From contig JALGQZ010000014.1 in the NCBI GenBank assembly GCA_023105745.1, positions 9,791,888 through 9,855,887 of the forward strand: a DNA stretch of 64,000 nt, in the 5' to 3' direction. Every line of letters starts with the position of its first letter. Within the stretch, counting starts at the first letter, position 1. Under the pieces are notes generated by a model, which saw only the letters and a program-made list of their open reading frames with translations, searched no databases and had not been told where the DNA came from. The position numbers were made by a program, and so were the translations under genes. This document shows, piece after piece, positions 11,238-24,020 of this stretch. Origin of the DNA: Austropuccinia psidii (Eukaryota; Basidiomycota; Pucciniomycetes; Pucciniales; Sphaerophragmiaceae).

Positions 11238-12996
11238 TCAACACACTGATTTAGTGATAAAATCAGTGAGCATGTTAGCTGAAGGAGTATAAAGTAATTT
11301 TATTTTCTTGTCTTCAATCATTTCTTGTATAAAATGAAGCTGGATATCAATATGCTTCATTCTTCTGGTGTTTGTGTTACAGTCACTATTGGCTGTATCA
11401 ATACAACCTTGGTTATCTTCATGGACAACAATTGCTTTGTTTTTGTCAAAGATGTTGATTTTGGTGCAGAATTTCTTGAGCCATATGAGCTTGCTCCCCA
11501 GATCTGTTAATGACTTATATTCCACCTCAGCAGATGACAAGGATACTTTTGGTTTCTTCCTTGTCTTCCAAATAACTAGGCTGTCAAAAAGTTTGATTAA
11601 GTAACCGGAAATTGATCATCTTGTGACATGACAGTTTCCCCAGTCTGCATCAGAGTAAGAGACTGGGGCCTCACAGCTGTTTTCATAGTGAGTAAGTCCA
11701 ACAATCTATGTCCCTTTTGGATATTTTAATTCATGTAAAAATGGATTCCAGTGTTTGACACCTGGTTTTTCTAAGAACTGAGACAGTGCACTGGTGGAAT
11801 AGGACATATCTGGTCAAGTTGCTGAAATAAGATAACTGAGGCTTCCTACAGCACTAAAATAATTAACTACTAGCTTCTCAAATCCATTTCTTTCTTCTTG
11901 AGATGCCACATTCAAATTAGAGTTGGGAACTAATGGAGTTCCCACTGGTTTGCAAGTATTCATTCAATAAAGATCGAGAAATGAATTGACATAATGACTC
12001 TGAGACAAGGTGATATAGTGAATTTTGTGAGTGATTTTAATGCCCAGAATTAAGTAATCTTTACCCAACATTTTGGTTTGAAACTCTTTTTCTATTTCCT
12101 TTTTGAAATTAGATAGATTTTTTCCAAATTTTCCTATATTGTCTACATGCAGGAAAAGCCAAATGGGCTCCTCTCCTTCAAATAAAAATATGCATGCATC
12201 ATATTTAGAGATCTTGAATCCAATACTAAGTAACCATGATGATAAGTGTCTATACCAAGCTAGTGGAGCTTGTTTTATACCATAGATGGCCTTATTTAAT
12301 TTCAGACATCTACTCTTTTTATCACTGTCCAACCTTTGAGGGATGGCCAAATAGACTTCCCCTTCTAAGGATGCATTTAGAAATGCGCTCTTGATATCCA
12401 ATTGTTCGAATGTAAGATTCCTTGAGAGATCAAATGAAATTTCTGAGGGAATTCAACCTTCCAGTAGGAGCAAAGGTTTTTGAGAAGTCCGAGCATTGTG
12501 TCTGTGAAAAGCCTTGGGCACAAAGCTGTGCTTTGTGCTCAAGAACTTGATGTTGATTGTTTATATTTGTTTTAAAAACTCAAATTTTTCCTACCAACTT
12601 AAAGGTGTCTTGAATAGAAACTTCTTCCAATACTTCTATATCTTTCATTGTTCAAAGTTCCTTATTTATTGCTTTGATACACATCTCACTAGAAGAAGAA
12701 TGAACTGGTTGATTGCAGGTGAGAAGATCATTCTGAGTATTTAGAGAAACAGGTCGTCTTGGATATGGAAGTATGTTTTCTTCTCTTATTTATGAGCTAA
12801 TTAGAGTTGAATTTCTCGGTCCTATGACCTTGATTCTTTTTCTTGCAGGTGGTAATTGTTCATTAGAGTTGCTACAGTGTTCTATGTTTTTTTCACAAAC
12901 TTCTTCTTCATATTCAAAGAATTCTTTAATAGATTGAGTCTCCTCTTTGTCTAAGCTCTCAAGACAATCAAAGAATTAATCTTTGTGAAATTTGTT
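11238..12996 (-). pseudogene. Cp1 RT and RNase H region, broken
   Basis: Minus-strand fragments show copia RNase H (SSAEVEYKSL, HEDNQGCIDTAN, RRMKHIDIQLHF, TDFITK at 11238-11540) and RT (MDIKSAFLNASLEGEVYL, AIYGIKQAPLAWY at 11964-12401). The catalytic YVDD motif is replaced by HVDN, so the RT would be inactive even without the stops and frameshifts between fragments. The stretch 12402-12996 is the decayed RT N-terminal part and linker. Confidence 0.85.
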
Positions 12997-13990
12997 CTAA
13001 CTAGGATAAGAAGAGGATGAGTCATATTTTTTGTTCTCTGAGAGTGATGGGAATTCTTTCTCAAATAAAACCACATGTCTACTACTGTACACCTTCTTAT
13101 CACTAATTTTTAGGATATGGTAGGATTCATTTTCAAATCCTAGCAGAATTCCAGTTTCACCTACTTGTCCTAGCTTCCAGTTTTTTCTCTTTTTTGAAAT
13201 CTTGAATATAACTTTGCATCCAAAAGATTGGATTTTCTTTATTTTAGGTGGTATTTTTAGCCAGAGATAGTATGTAGAGTAGTTATTCCTTGGTGGAATT
13301 GGAATCACATCATTGAGAAAAGTGGCTGTGTTCACTGCTTCCGCGAAATACTTATTGGGAAGATTTGAATTGAGCAATCAACATCTTGCTTTATCCAAAA
13401 TCATACAATTTGCTCTTTTGGTAAAACCATTGTGTTTGGGAGTGTATCGAGGTGCCACATTGTGAGTGAATTCACATCTATTAGCCAGGTCTTTGAAGTT
13501 TTGATTTACAAACTCTCCTCCACCATCCATTATATTTTTTTTTATTTTTCTTTCATGAATATTTGCTAAGAGTTTCTGTTGAATAAAAAACTTGTTAAAC
13601 ACTTCAGATTTATTCCTTAAAAACCTTGTGATTTTCAATGAAGTGTGCTGATCTACCCTTGTAAGGAAGAATAAACATCCTGACTTTGAGGGAAGTGTTA
13701 TTGGTACAACGACATCTAGGTGTAATCAATCAAGTGGCTCTGCAGCTTTGGTGAAATGACCTTTAAAAGGTAATTTAGTCACTTTTCCTCTTGCGCAAAC
13801 ATCACATAGCGGTTCATCAAACTTGGTGATTTTGAGTGACTTTAGGACTTGATTTCCAGGATGACCTAGCCTTTGATGCCAAGGTGGGTCTTCCCCTCCT
13901 TATGTCAGAGATGATCCTGGCTTATTGAATTTCATTATCATCAATTTTTTAATGATATGGCCTCTTTGGGAAAGGTTCAGCTGTTTATTT
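12997..13990 (-). pseudogene. Cp1 integrase with gag-pre-integrase zinc region, broken
   Basis: Minus-strand fragments read, in order, WHQRLGHPG-like plus CDVCARGK (zinc-binding pre-integrase region, about 13790-13890), LHLDVVVP (first catalytic Asp), DGGGEFVNQ.F (second Asp), APRYTPKHNGFTKRAN (motif around the catalytic Glu, here changed to Thr-Lys) and the C-terminal copia blocks LNDVIPIPP and FGCKVIF. Stops at 13378 and elsewhere break it. Confidence 0.8.
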
Positions 13991-14162
13991 TCTTTGGTTA
14001 TTGTGATGAAGTTATCACACAAATCAAGTATGCTAACATCATTTTTGGTTGTTTTGGGTACGTAAAGACAGTTTTTTAGTGTTACACGCTTATTGTTGAT
14101 TTTAATCTGTATTGTTCCCTGTCCTCTGCATATTAAGTTACTTGATGGATTGCTTGTGATTA

Positions 14163-15122
14163 TTATTTTTTAGAGGATGTTGAAATTTCATTAAAGATGC
14201 TCTTGTCATGGAACATGTGGTGTGTAGCACCACATTTAATTACTAAACTATGTGTTCCAATTTGAGTCAATGTCGCATTGGAGAGTAGGGCTTCCATATT
14301 GGTTTGATGGGTCTCAGATTCACCAAAGTTTTTTCTATTTCTGTTTCTTGTGTGTGGCCAAAGTTTTAAATGTTCAACCCAGAAAGTCTCAGGCTTGTGT
14401 ATTGTGTTTTTTGTATTGTGTTTGCCATTACAACACACAAATGTTATTTTGTAGGGGAAGTTGTTTGAACTTGTGAGGAGAGAAGACTTTTGACTTGTTT
14501 CTCCTTTGATTCCTTTCTGATATGAATATTTTGTATTTTTGTGTTTAATAAGCTCAGATAATTTCTCTGACATGATTTGTAGATTAATGTTGGAGTTCAT
14601 TGTTAACAACATGCAGTCAATGATGTGATCATATTTGTTGCTGTCTCTGCTGATTTTTCCTAATATGGAAGATGCCATGATATCCTGAGGTGGATAGATT
14701 CCAATTCCAGCATTGTCTAACAGTATTTTTGAACATTCCTTCACATATTCTTTGATTTTGCCATTAGATCTTAGGCATTCCTATTCTACCCAGATTCTTC
14801 CATGATTTGTAGCTGTCTGAGATGCAAATGTTTCATTGATTTTTGTCAAGAAGGCTTTTTCATTCTTAACTTTTAGTCCATCTATTACTGATACTATTAA
14901 CTAATGATGAAGTTTACTTGGTATTAGTTGTACAGCTTCAATGTTGAATTGATTCCAATTATTAATGGTGATGGAATCAGAACCAGGAGATAGATCAGAG
15001 CTACAAATATTGCAAAGACCTTGTGCTGATAATTCCACATCTGTCAACATGCTCCAGAGAGTAAATTTCTTTCCATCCAATATTGGAATATGATTAGTTT
15101 CTTCCTTTTCTGGCATGGCCAT
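14163..15122 (-). pseudogene. Cp1 gag and protease, broken
   Basis: The gag start MAMPEKEETNHIPILDGKKF (15122) has the copia pattern of an N-terminal hydrophobic/aromatic block (LDGKKFTLWSM). A later part (14163-14744) contains a degraded zinc knuckle (FVCCNGKHNTKN) and a protease-like KCGATHHMF, where active copia protease would have D-S-G-A-T-H-H-M. The Asp is lost. There are several stops. Confidence 0.75.
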
Positions 15123-15185
15123 CCACCTTTGTTCATTGATTGATTCAAGAAGTATAGACTGTAAATATGAAAATATTAAGAAAAC

Positions 15186-15372
15186 TGAAGTTTTTTATTG
15201 ACATAAAGCAAGCATAAAGACTATGACAGGAAGAAGTAAGTACCTAAAGGTGAACAACAACAATTAACTATTTAATAATCCAGATATGGCTTTAATGTAT
15301 TCTAATTTGAGAACTACAGCATTGAACATTAGTCAAGGTTTGAATTTTGTTTAACAAATTACTGTACTAACC
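15186..15372 (-). repeat. Cp1 5' LTR, truncated by G2 insertion
   Basis: Matches the left Cp1 LTR from its TG end up to ACTGTACTAACC, where the G2 LTR starts (TGTGAGCC at 15373). The remaining ~400 bases must lie beyond the window, on the far side of G2. Confidence 0.85.
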
Positions 15373-16187
15373 TGTGAGCCTTGAGGTATATTTTACATAC
15401 CCAAATAGGCCACAATTATCTTAAAAATAAATTTTGAATTATGCATAACTCATAAGTCATGCATATATCCAAAATTCATCATTTTTGATTTCAGAAAAGA
15501 TGAATAACGTTTTATTGAGTAAGTAAATCCATGCATTTGAGGCCAGATTTGGATTCTAGACAAAAATTCACCTGGGGTAGCTCCATAGAGTGAATAAGCT
15601 CAAATTAACTCTTTGAGGTGGTAATATGGAAAATACTTCAATACCACATAAAAGATACATGGAAATTTTTTTTTTCTTAATTTCATACCAAAATAATGGG
15701 AATGTGAGAAATCCCATGTTACATATACACTAAGAATAGTGTTATGCATGCTTTGGGCACTTAATATCAAGGTATTCTTACATGGAATCTTGGTACACCC
15801 ATAGTGGATATCAGACTTGAAGCTTAATTTTCTATTTTGACATGCAAAATAGGCAAGGGGGACAAAAGACATCAAAGAGAGCCAGGGTACCCAACTTCTG
15901 AGGCCTCAGAGGCGTGGAAAGCTCCGAAGCTTGGATCCATGGCTGATCTTGGCGTAATTGATAAACTAAAACCTTTTGGGAACTTGGTTACCATGTTACA
16001 ACTACAGTAAATCTTAAGAAAATAGCAAATAACCTCCTATTTTGATGTGCCGAGGAGGTAAAGAGCTACTTAGACTCCTGCAACCATGTAAATTATTAAT
16101 GAATTTCCATGGATCAACCCAAAAATATTAATTAAAAATCTTTTTGGACTTTCAGCCATTGATTTACCTCATAGCAACCAGTAAAAC
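15373..16187 (+). repeat. G2 5' LTR, piece 1
   Basis: The first ~575 bases align with the G2 3' LTR at 54460-55033 (for example GCAAGGGGGACAAAAGACAT and GAGGCCTCAGAGGC in both). It ends at the G3 target site AAAAC (16183-16187). Confidence 0.85.
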
Positions 16188-18022
16188 TGTAAGGTGGATA
16201 TGAAACTTTGATTAAAAATCAAGTACTTTTCCTGTCCTCAAAATTTGTATAAGGTAAAATTCAATTAAAAATAGTATGAAATATTATTTTTAAGAGAAAA
16301 CACGCCAATTTTATTTTTTATAACTTTATTAGTATAAAACAATAATATTATAAAGATTTATTGTTTTACCAACAATAAAAATTTATCCAAAAAATACTCT
16401 ACAAGAGATATTTTAAGGCTACAAAAGAAATTTCTTCAAGAGCAATTTCAATTGGAATTAATTGAGCAAAGAACTGCAAGCAATTAATTAAAGAACAAAG
16501 TCTTTAAAAAGAATATTAAAGAGAAAACACGCCCAAAAGTGACCAGAGTGAATTTGGAAACAAAGTGACAAAGTTTACAGTGATGAAAGATGCTTTAATT
16601 CACTTTTGGGGTGGTTCAGGGGTAAAAATGATTATAAGAGTTACAAACAATGATTATAATGATTTTTTCACGTGGTTAAAAGGATTAAAATGATTTAAAA
16701 ATGGTGGTTGGAATCTTTGATTGATTGGTTTAACAGTGTTTAAACTAATTAATAAAAGGAAAAGATTCTAACATGAAGAGAAAAGTGGGGCAAAGAAGAC
16801 ATTCTTTTATAGCCATCAATTCTCTTACTCCAAAAGTAAAATTTACTCTTGTCAGTCGTGAAAAACAGTCTGACAACAGAAAAGCCAATTATGGCATCAT
16901 TAAACCCTGGTTTAGACCAAAAAAGGGCTGGTTTAAGCCATTTTTAGCCATTTTTAGCCATTTTAGACCCTTAAATCAGCCATTACTATAGCAATACCAG
17001 GCCTAGAGCCTTCAAAACACGTCAGAATGTGTGTCAGAGGCGTAGAAACCAGTTAAAACTGTTTTTACTATGATTGTTTTATCTTAAGGGTAGTTTTACC
17101 CTCTTGGCAACAGCTAAAACTACCCCAGTTGGTATCAAAACCTCATCATCAATTGAGTTCACAGACCCTGTAACTCAATTCCAGGCCAAAAGTGATGAAC
17201 TTTTGCGTGAATTTTGACATCCCACGCCTGTCAGCAAGGAATTTGGGGGTCTAGCTCCCCCTTAGAGCTGGAGTTCCTTTTACCCCCCAAATTTAATCTT
17301 TCCAATTTATTTTTCCTTTAATTCCTCATCATGTATTATACTTATAATTTATATATGTGATTCAATTCAATTGTACAGTACAATACAGTAATAATTGATA
17401 CCTCATATGTAAATCAAAGTTCACTTATGTAATACACATGCACATTTTGACATTTCAATTGAATTCAATTGAAAATACTTCAATTCCTCATAACTTCTAA
17501 ACTAAACACAACACCTCAATTTTAACACAAAAATTGATGGTTAACACCACATGTGGTGTGAATTAAATTAAGGTTTTGAGGATTTTCAACTTTTGTATTG
17601 AAAATACTAAAAACTTAATTTAAGCTTATTTAGAGTTGAGTTACAAGAATTTCACTCAGAGGTGACCCCACCTGATTTTTTATGAGGAATCCAATGGTGA
17701 AATAAATTTTATGTGTTTATTTATTGGATAAAAAGTTATGATAATTTTTATATAACTTTTTTCCAAATTTATTTATTTTTTCACAATTTTGTTAAAATTT
17801 TATTTTTACTTAATTTTTTCAAGTATAAAAGTAATTTTATACTTACAAAATTTAATGTATTTTTTATTTTTAAGTTGTAATTAATTTTTTATTTTTAATA
17901 TAATTTTATATTTATATTTTGATTTTTGTTTTAATAATATAAATAAATTTTTATTTATATTAATATGTTATTTTTTATATTTGTGGTCTTTTGGGTATAT
18001 GAAATTACCTCTAAGGCTCACA
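16188..18022 (-). repeat. G3 3' LTR (1835 bp)
   Basis: Sense strand runs from TGTGAGCC (18022) to CCTTACA (16188). Nearly identical to the copy at 24444-26280. It contains a sense TATAAAAG at 16811-16804, a triple GCCATTTTTA repeat near 16938 and the antisense ORF at 16773. Confidence 0.93.
16773..16991 (+). CDS. Antisense LTR ORF in G3 3' LTR, 72 codons
   Basis: This ORF runs opposite to gag-pol, starts MKRKVGQRRHSFIAIN and is basic and aromatic-rich, with a repeated PWFRPKKGWFKPF stretch. The same ORF stays open in all four LTRs of G3 and G4. A TATA-like AATAAAAGG lies ~20 bases before the ATG. It overlaps the sense TATA box, so conservation could reflect promoter constraint rather than protein function. 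Nothing recognisable by family. Confidence 0.3.
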   Translation: MKRKVGQRRHSFIAINSLTPKVKFTLVSREKQSDNRKANYGIIKPWFRPKKGWFKPFLAIFSHFRPLNQPLL

Positions 18023-18035
18023 TTCCCTCCCCCTA
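18023..18035 (-). other. G3 polypurine tract
   Basis: The minus strand reads TAGGGGGAGGGAA directly before the 3' LTR start TGTGAGCC. The same tract is present in G4. Confidence 0.9.
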
Positions 18036-18045
18036 AAAAAGAATA

Positions 18046-21000
18046 TTACTTTGTAATATTGGTGTTTCTAGTGCGTCTGAATCTCCTCAGGAGTTTGGTA
18101 GCTTCTGGTATATCTTTTTCTTCTAACCATTCATCTTCACAAGTTGGGTCACTGTACCTAACAAGGTATTCCCTTACTTTCTTGGTTCTTAATTTCCTTT
18201 CTTTAAGAACTTTGGTTATTTTCTTAGTACCAGATGTCTCAATAGGAGGTATAACTTGGGGAACCTTATTCCTCAAGGGAAATTTCTCAGCATCACTAGA
18301 TTTATATGGTTTTATCAAGCTCACTGGAAATGTAGGATGCTTATTGCTAAGCTCTTCAGATAACTCTACTTCAACAGCATTTTCTCCATGGAGGGCTTTA
18401 ATCACAAAAGGTCCTGCAAAGGAGTCTTTCAACTTTTTACATCCTTTGATGTTATTGAAGTTAGTGGTGGATACAAGAACTAGGTCCCCCACTTTGAAAT
18501 CTGGAGTTGCATGTGATTTATCCCATTTGTCTTTAGCATATGCAAAAGAGTCCTCCATGCATCTCACTGCATGCCTTCTAGCTTTGTCTAGCATTCCTTT
18601 GAAGCTAGCAGCTGTGGGATGTATTTCAATTAAGTCTTTCCTCAAGGAATCTTGGGGTAACTTGGGGTTCCATCCTTTTTCTAGAATAGCAGGAGTCTGA
18701 TTGCTACTGGCATGGATTGATGTTTTATATGCCAATTCCAGTGCTGGCAACAGAGTACACCAATCATGGGTAAATCCATCACAATCTTTGAATTCAAGGC
18801 CATATGCACAAAATCTTCTTACCATGTCCTCTAAGGTTTGGATCATTCTTTCAGCCAGGCCATCAGTTTGTGGGTGGTAGGCTGTAGAAAAAGACAGTTT
18901 AGTGCCAAATAATTGGTGAAGATTTGTCCATAGTGCTGAAGTGAATTTGGGATCTCTATCACTAATGATATTTGTAAATATCCCAGTCCATGACACTACT
19001 CTATTCCATATCAGAAGAGCTGTATCCATGGCTGTATCATCTTTGTGACATGGTAAAAAGATTGGAGTTTTACTGAATCTGTCCACAATTACTAGGCAAG
19101 CATTATAGCTTCTGTCACCTCCTGGTGGTAGGCCAGTTACCCAATCCATATGGATAATTTCCCAAGGTCTGCTTGGTTCTTGGATTTTCATCATATTTCC
19201 AAGTCTTTTGCCAGTGGATTTATTTGCCTTTTGGCATCTGTCACAGGTTTTGCAATACTATGCAACATCTTTCTGCCACATTGGCCACCATATGCAGGTC
19301 TTCACTTTCTCTCTTGTTCTGTCTTCAGAAAGATGTCCTGAAAAGGGACTATCATGGCATTCTTTCAGTACAAGATTGATTAGTGATCTGTCCACAACTG
19401 TCATAACACATGTGTGTTTTGTTCTGTGGTAAATTATACCATCTAGTAGGTGAAATCTTCCTTCATCATAAGATTTTTTCCATACTTCATCCAAGGCATG
19501 TGTAAGAGAGTTGTCCTTACAGTCCTTGTTAAGTAATTGGCATAAGATGCTACAATTCTTATCTTGAGTGTAACTGTTTCTGACTTCTTCAAAGAAGGTG
19601 GTGTTTAAGTCTGTAACACTTATCCCTTCTATTGGAATTTGTGGGGAGGCTTCTTCTGGTACATAAGCAGGATTATCAATATCATTTGGTAATGGCCATC
19701 TGCTTAGTCCATCTGCATTTTTATGAATATTGCCATCTTTGTGAACAATAGTCATATTGCCCCTATATTCTTGTATGGCTATTTGCCATCTAAGCATATG
19801 TCTGTTGGGTGTTTTCATGTTCAGAAGTGATTTAACAGCGGTACAATCTGTTATTACTTCAAAGACACATCCTTCTAGAAAGTAATTTAGCTTTTCTAGA
19901 GCCCAAACAAGGCATAAACACTCCATCTGACTTGCTCCATATCTGGCTTCAGTTGGTTTGATTTGCCTAGATATGAAACATATGGGTCCTTCTACAGGTT
20001 TATCATTTATGATCTGAACTTGGTGAAGTGCAGCACCTAGCCCATCTCCTGATGCATCAATATAAAGCTTAAAGGGCAGCTTAAAGTCTGGCATCAGTAA
20101 GAGTGGAGCAGTGGTCAAAGCTTGTCTCAAAGATTCAAAGGCTTTTACTCTGTCAACTGTCATTTCAAAGACTGTGTCTTTGTCACATAGCTTATAAAGA
20201 GGTCTTGCTATGGATGCAAAATCTTTAATGTGTTGCCTGTAATACCCTGCAAAACCCAAAAATGATTGAATTTCTTTTTTGTTTTGAGGCATGGGTTTAA
20301 GCAGTACTGCTGCAACTTTGTTTTTGTCAATTCCAAGAGATAAACCAGATACTACATGCCCTAGTGCTTTAAGCTCTTTAAATCCAAAATGGCATTTCTT
20401 CAAAGAAATTTTCATATTGACAGATTGAATTTTTGTCAAAACCCTGGACAATCTGTACATATGTTCTTCCCAAGTTTTGGAGCAGACTATAATGTCATCA
20501 ATGTAAATGATTAACCATCCTTCTGAAAGTTATTCAGGGAAGATTTCATTCATCATTCTTAGGAAGTGTGAAGGTGCATTTTTGATACCAAAAGGCATTC
20601 TTAAATATTCATAAACTCCACAATGAACAATGATTCTCAAATACTTCCTTGCTCTTGGTGTTACCACATTCTGATGAAATCCCTTAAGAGCATCCATAGT
20701 GCTTATATATACTGCTTGAGATATTTGAGTGAGGGCAATCTGGATCTTTGGAATTGGGTATCTGTCTGGAACAGTATAAGTGTTCAGAGCTCTAAAGTCC
20801 CCAACCATTCTAGATTTTCCATTATGCCAAGCCACTATGACTGGTGTAGTTATTTCTACTTCTTCATTGTGGCCTACTTTTCTTATTACACCAAGGTCTA
20901 AAAGTTCTTTAATATGGCTTTCTAGTGCTTCTCTTGATTTTGGACTTGCTGGATATGCAGGTCTTCTTAAGAGTGGTGGATAAGGTCTCTCAATATTAAA

Positions 21001-23311
21001 AATAATATCAATTTCATGACCAATAATTGCCCCTAGGGGTTCTTTATCTGAGGCAAATGCTTCTTTATGGTCATATAAAAGAGAAAAGAGTTCATTTTCT
21101 TGTTTATCACTCAAATGAAGGCTTATTTCAGCTTCATTTAAGTGTTCAGACTTGAATTTCTCTAACTCTAAGTTGACTGGTGATACTTTGTTTACTGTAA
21201 TTTGTCTTTTAAATGGTAAAAAGGCAAATTTTTGGCGCTTATTGTCTCCAATAGTAAAGTATCTGTCTTTGTTGTTGTGTAAATCTATGCCATACATGAT
21301 TAAATAATCATTTCCCAATATGAAATGGGTACTAGAGCAATTTTCCATAACAACAAATTCAACAGTGATTCTTAAATTTCCATTGATATGTGGAAATATG
21401 ACACTAGCCTCAAATATTCCCAATGCTTTCATTGGGTTACTTGCACTATTGAATTTTATGCCATCAATTGGCAATAATTGATCTTCAAAGTTTGGTACAC
21501 AAGTTTTAAGAAAAGATTTACCAACACAAGAGCAGAAGGCTCCTGGGTCAAGCAAAAGTTTAGTGGGTTTGTTGTCAATCACCACTTCTGTTATACAGGA
21601 GTTACCAGCTGTATAGCCTTTTCCTCTGTTTGGTTTGGTTTTCATGAGTTGTGCATCTTGGATTTTTGATAAATCAAGTTGACCATTGCTTAATTGTGGT
21701 AAGTGGGAATAAGATTCCATGATGTCAAAAGTGGCATTGATATTTTCTATATCTTTTGAAGATTCAGAAAATATGGATGACTTGTCATCTGAATTTTCTT
21801 CAATTATGTCATCTTTTTCAACATCAGGTTCTTTCTCCACATCAATTTCATTGATTTTCCCTCTTTTTGGACATGTATTGGCTAAATGAGTGGTGCTTTG
21901 GCAAATATGGCACTTTCTGACTGTATCTGCAGATTTATTTTTAATATTATTAGAGTTTTCTTTGGGGTTTTTGTCCACAGAATCCTTCCAAGGTGTATTA
22001 AACCTTGTTTTGAGATTCACCCTACTGGAACCAATTCTGGTTCTTGTGGTTACTTCCTCTAATATATTGATAATGTCTTCTGCTGAAGATTGTTCAGTAG
22101 TCCTGCTCTTGACAGCATGCTCTAGGTCACCTCCACATTGTCTTAGAATTTTTCTATGAATCATAAATTCTGACATGTCAGGGTATAATGCTGTTAACCT
22201 GTCCTTTTGTTGACAAAACCATGGTAAGGCTTTGTCTTTATCAGCATTAAATTTGGCGGATTCAAAGGCTGTTTCAACTTTAAACCTCCATGCATCATTG
22301 GCCCATTTGTTGACAATTTGGGTTTTCCACCAAGTCCAACTCTGGTGTCCATGTGCTTGTCTCAATTTGATATACCATCTGTGAGCTGATTTGGTAAACA
22401 AGGTGTTAAACCTGGCTGTTACCAATCTGTCTGGTAATTCAAAATCTTCTTTGATCATGTCAATACCTCTGATAAATTCCATATGGTCATATTCTCCTTC
22501 ACCACTGAAGTGAGGCCATTCCTTAAGTTTTGGAACTTCTTTTAATAGTGCTTGGCCCATTGATGGTTCCAAGTTATGAAAAGAGGTAGAAAATTCATCT
22601 TTTAACTGTGAATTTTCTCCATCCAATACTTGTGGATTGGGAATTCTTGCACCCTCATTCTGGTTCAGAGGTGTAGACATTCTTGGTAAGGTGTTTAGCA
22701 GTTGTTCAATATCATTCATTTTACTGTTGTTACACCTTTGAGAATTTTTTAACTCATGTTGTAAGCTTTGTATAGAGTCTATGACATTCTTTTTATGTTC
22801 ATCCTCTTTATATGTAAGCTCATTCCATAACTCTGTTTGTCTGGTATTATCAGATATAACTTCATTCAATTTCATTGTTAATTTTGATATTTCCTCTTTT
22901 GAGGTATCAAAATCCTTTTTCAAGGCAATTGTATTTGTCTTTACTTCAGCAAATGCTTTTGAAACATAATCCAGAGTCTTTTTATTGTCCTCTTTGATAG
23001 TACTAATGGCATGTTTTATTCTTGTCTCAATTATGTCATCAATATTGAGTTTAGAATATTTTTCTGTTAATTGTTTAATAATTGCAGATTGTTCATTTAT
23101 CTTAATGCCAAAAGAAGTATCATTATTGGAAGTTTTAATTGTTCTTAAAACCTTTTCAAAACACATAAGTGTTTCATTGATTTGGCACAGGCTCAAGTTG
23201 TTTGTTTTAATGTTGTTACAAATGGATTCATTTTTATCAGAAAGATGTTTTTTTCACGTCCTTTATAGCATCATACAACTCTGGGATGGAATCAAATATA
23301 TCAGAAATTAT
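18046..23311 (-). pseudogene. G3 ORF2: gag C-terminal part-protease-RT-RNase H-integrase-chromodomain
   Basis: About 1755 codons from the -1 overlap with ORF1. Order: coiled-coil gag; retro-gag core (GEGEYDHMEFIRGIDMI, WTWWKTQIVNKWAN); zinc knuckle CHICQSTTHLANTC (CX2CX4HX4C); protease with LLLDPGAFCS (D-P-G, not D-S/T-G); RT ([22 protein letters not shown] at about 20500); RNase H ([16 protein letters not shown]); integrase zinc region (H..H, CKTCxRCQKAN), catalytic HMDWVTGLPPGGD, SDRDPKFTSALW and the Glu in TDGLAERMIQTLED; C-terminal REYLVRYSDPTCEDEWLEE, chromodomain-like. Lesions: one extra base near 23240 (frameshift), TAA at 20532-20530 (Glu in G4) and TAG at 19260-19258. Otherwise intact. 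Confidence 0.92.
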
Positions 23312-23971
23312 TTCTGGAACTTTAATCTGGCTTCCTCCTTCTTTTGTAATTCCATCATGGTTCTGGCCATCTGAAATACATTTTCCATGGCATCCTGCTG
23401 AATCTTTGGGATCCTGTAGCCCTGGCTGTAAGGTTTTGGAGCTTGTGCCTTCCCTTTGCCCTTGTTTGGAGTTTGTGGCTACTTTCTCACGTTGGAATTG
23501 CTGCTGCTGGCCACTGGGGCTGTTTTTGGCACTGGTTTTGGTGGTGGAGGGTTGTTTTTCCTCCATTCCAGTGTCAAAAGCATCATGTTTTTCTTCTCCA
23601 TCAATGGATGCCATCCATTGAGCAATTTGCAAGTGTTGGGATGGCCCAAGAATTTTCTTACTGTCAGGTAAGAATTCATGCAATTCTTCCACAGGTCTGC
23701 AAGGATCTGGTACTCTTTGAATTGAAGTGCATTGTTGTATGCACTGTGGCTGGCTTTGTATATGTCCACAGAGGCTTGTTGTGGCGGTGTCAGCTCTTTT
23801 TGAAGGTAAAATGGTATTATCAGCTTCAGAATGACCCAATTTAGTTGTTTGGAAGTCATCAACTGACCCTTTTCCTTCTGTACCTGATTGGCCTATGCCA
23901 TAATCACGTCTATTACCTTTTTGGGAGCTGCTTGAGGGGTTGTAGCTGGCTCCTGACCTGGTTGAAGGCAT
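23237..23971 (-). CDS. G3 alternative gag frame (MPSTRSG frame), continuous with ORF2
   Basis: This frame starts at an ATG (23971) inside predicted intron 2 and stays open across all of ORF1 into ORF2. It ends only at the G3-specific frameshift near 23240. It is polar and low in complexity (Ser, Gln, Lys, Glu). Read from unspliced RNA it would give one Gag-Pol polyprotein with no frameshifting. Only its start (M..TR.G..Y) is conserved in G2 (MVHTRNGGNY) and G1 (MTNKRGSKY); the rest is not, whereas the overlapping ORF1 frame is. It could be a real N-terminal extension or a by-product of the overlap. Confidence 0.45.
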   Translation of the reverse strand: MPSTRSGASYNPSSSSQKGNRRDYGIGQSGTEGKGSVDDFQTTKLGHSEADNTILPSKRADTATTSLCGHIQSQPQCIQQCTSIQRVPDPCRPVEELHEFLPDSKKILGPSQHLQIAQWMASIDGEEKHDAFDTGMEEKQPSTTKTSAKNSPSGQQQQFQREKVATNSKQGQREGTSSKTLQPGLQDPKDSAGCHGKCISDGQNHDGITKEGGSQIKVPEIISDIFDSIPELYDAIKDVKKTSF

Positions 23972-24020
23972 AATTATTGTTAAAAAGGCTTAAAATAGTA
24001 TTTTTACGTCAAAAACTTAC
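23958..24020 (-). other. G3 predicted intron 2 (63 nt)
   Basis: Donor A|GTAAGT at 24020, acceptor CAACCAG ending at 23958, with TTTTTAAC upstream as a branch candidate. Removal joins two frames that are otherwise out of phase. The sites correspond to those of G4. Confidence 0.65.

Larger units (their letters stand above)
10584..15372 (-). mobile_element. Cp1: degenerate Ty1/copia retrotransposon, split by G2
   Basis: Minus-strand element with 3' LTR 10584-11178, then RNase H, RT, integrase, gag-pre-integrase and gag/protease regions in reverse order, which is the copia order (integrase before RT). Its 5' LTR starts at 15186 and is interrupted at 15373 by the LTR of G2; the left LTR shows that the sequence would have continued after ACTAACC. 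All ORFs are broken and catalytic residues are lost, so this is the oldest layer of the nest. Confidence 0.88.

Noticed and set aside
17981..18700. 239-codon plus-strand ORF (and its counterpart at 34434-35075 minus)
   Set aside because: Antisense shadow of the integrase C-terminus and chromodomain of G3/G4; hydrophobic composition typical of a complementary strand.
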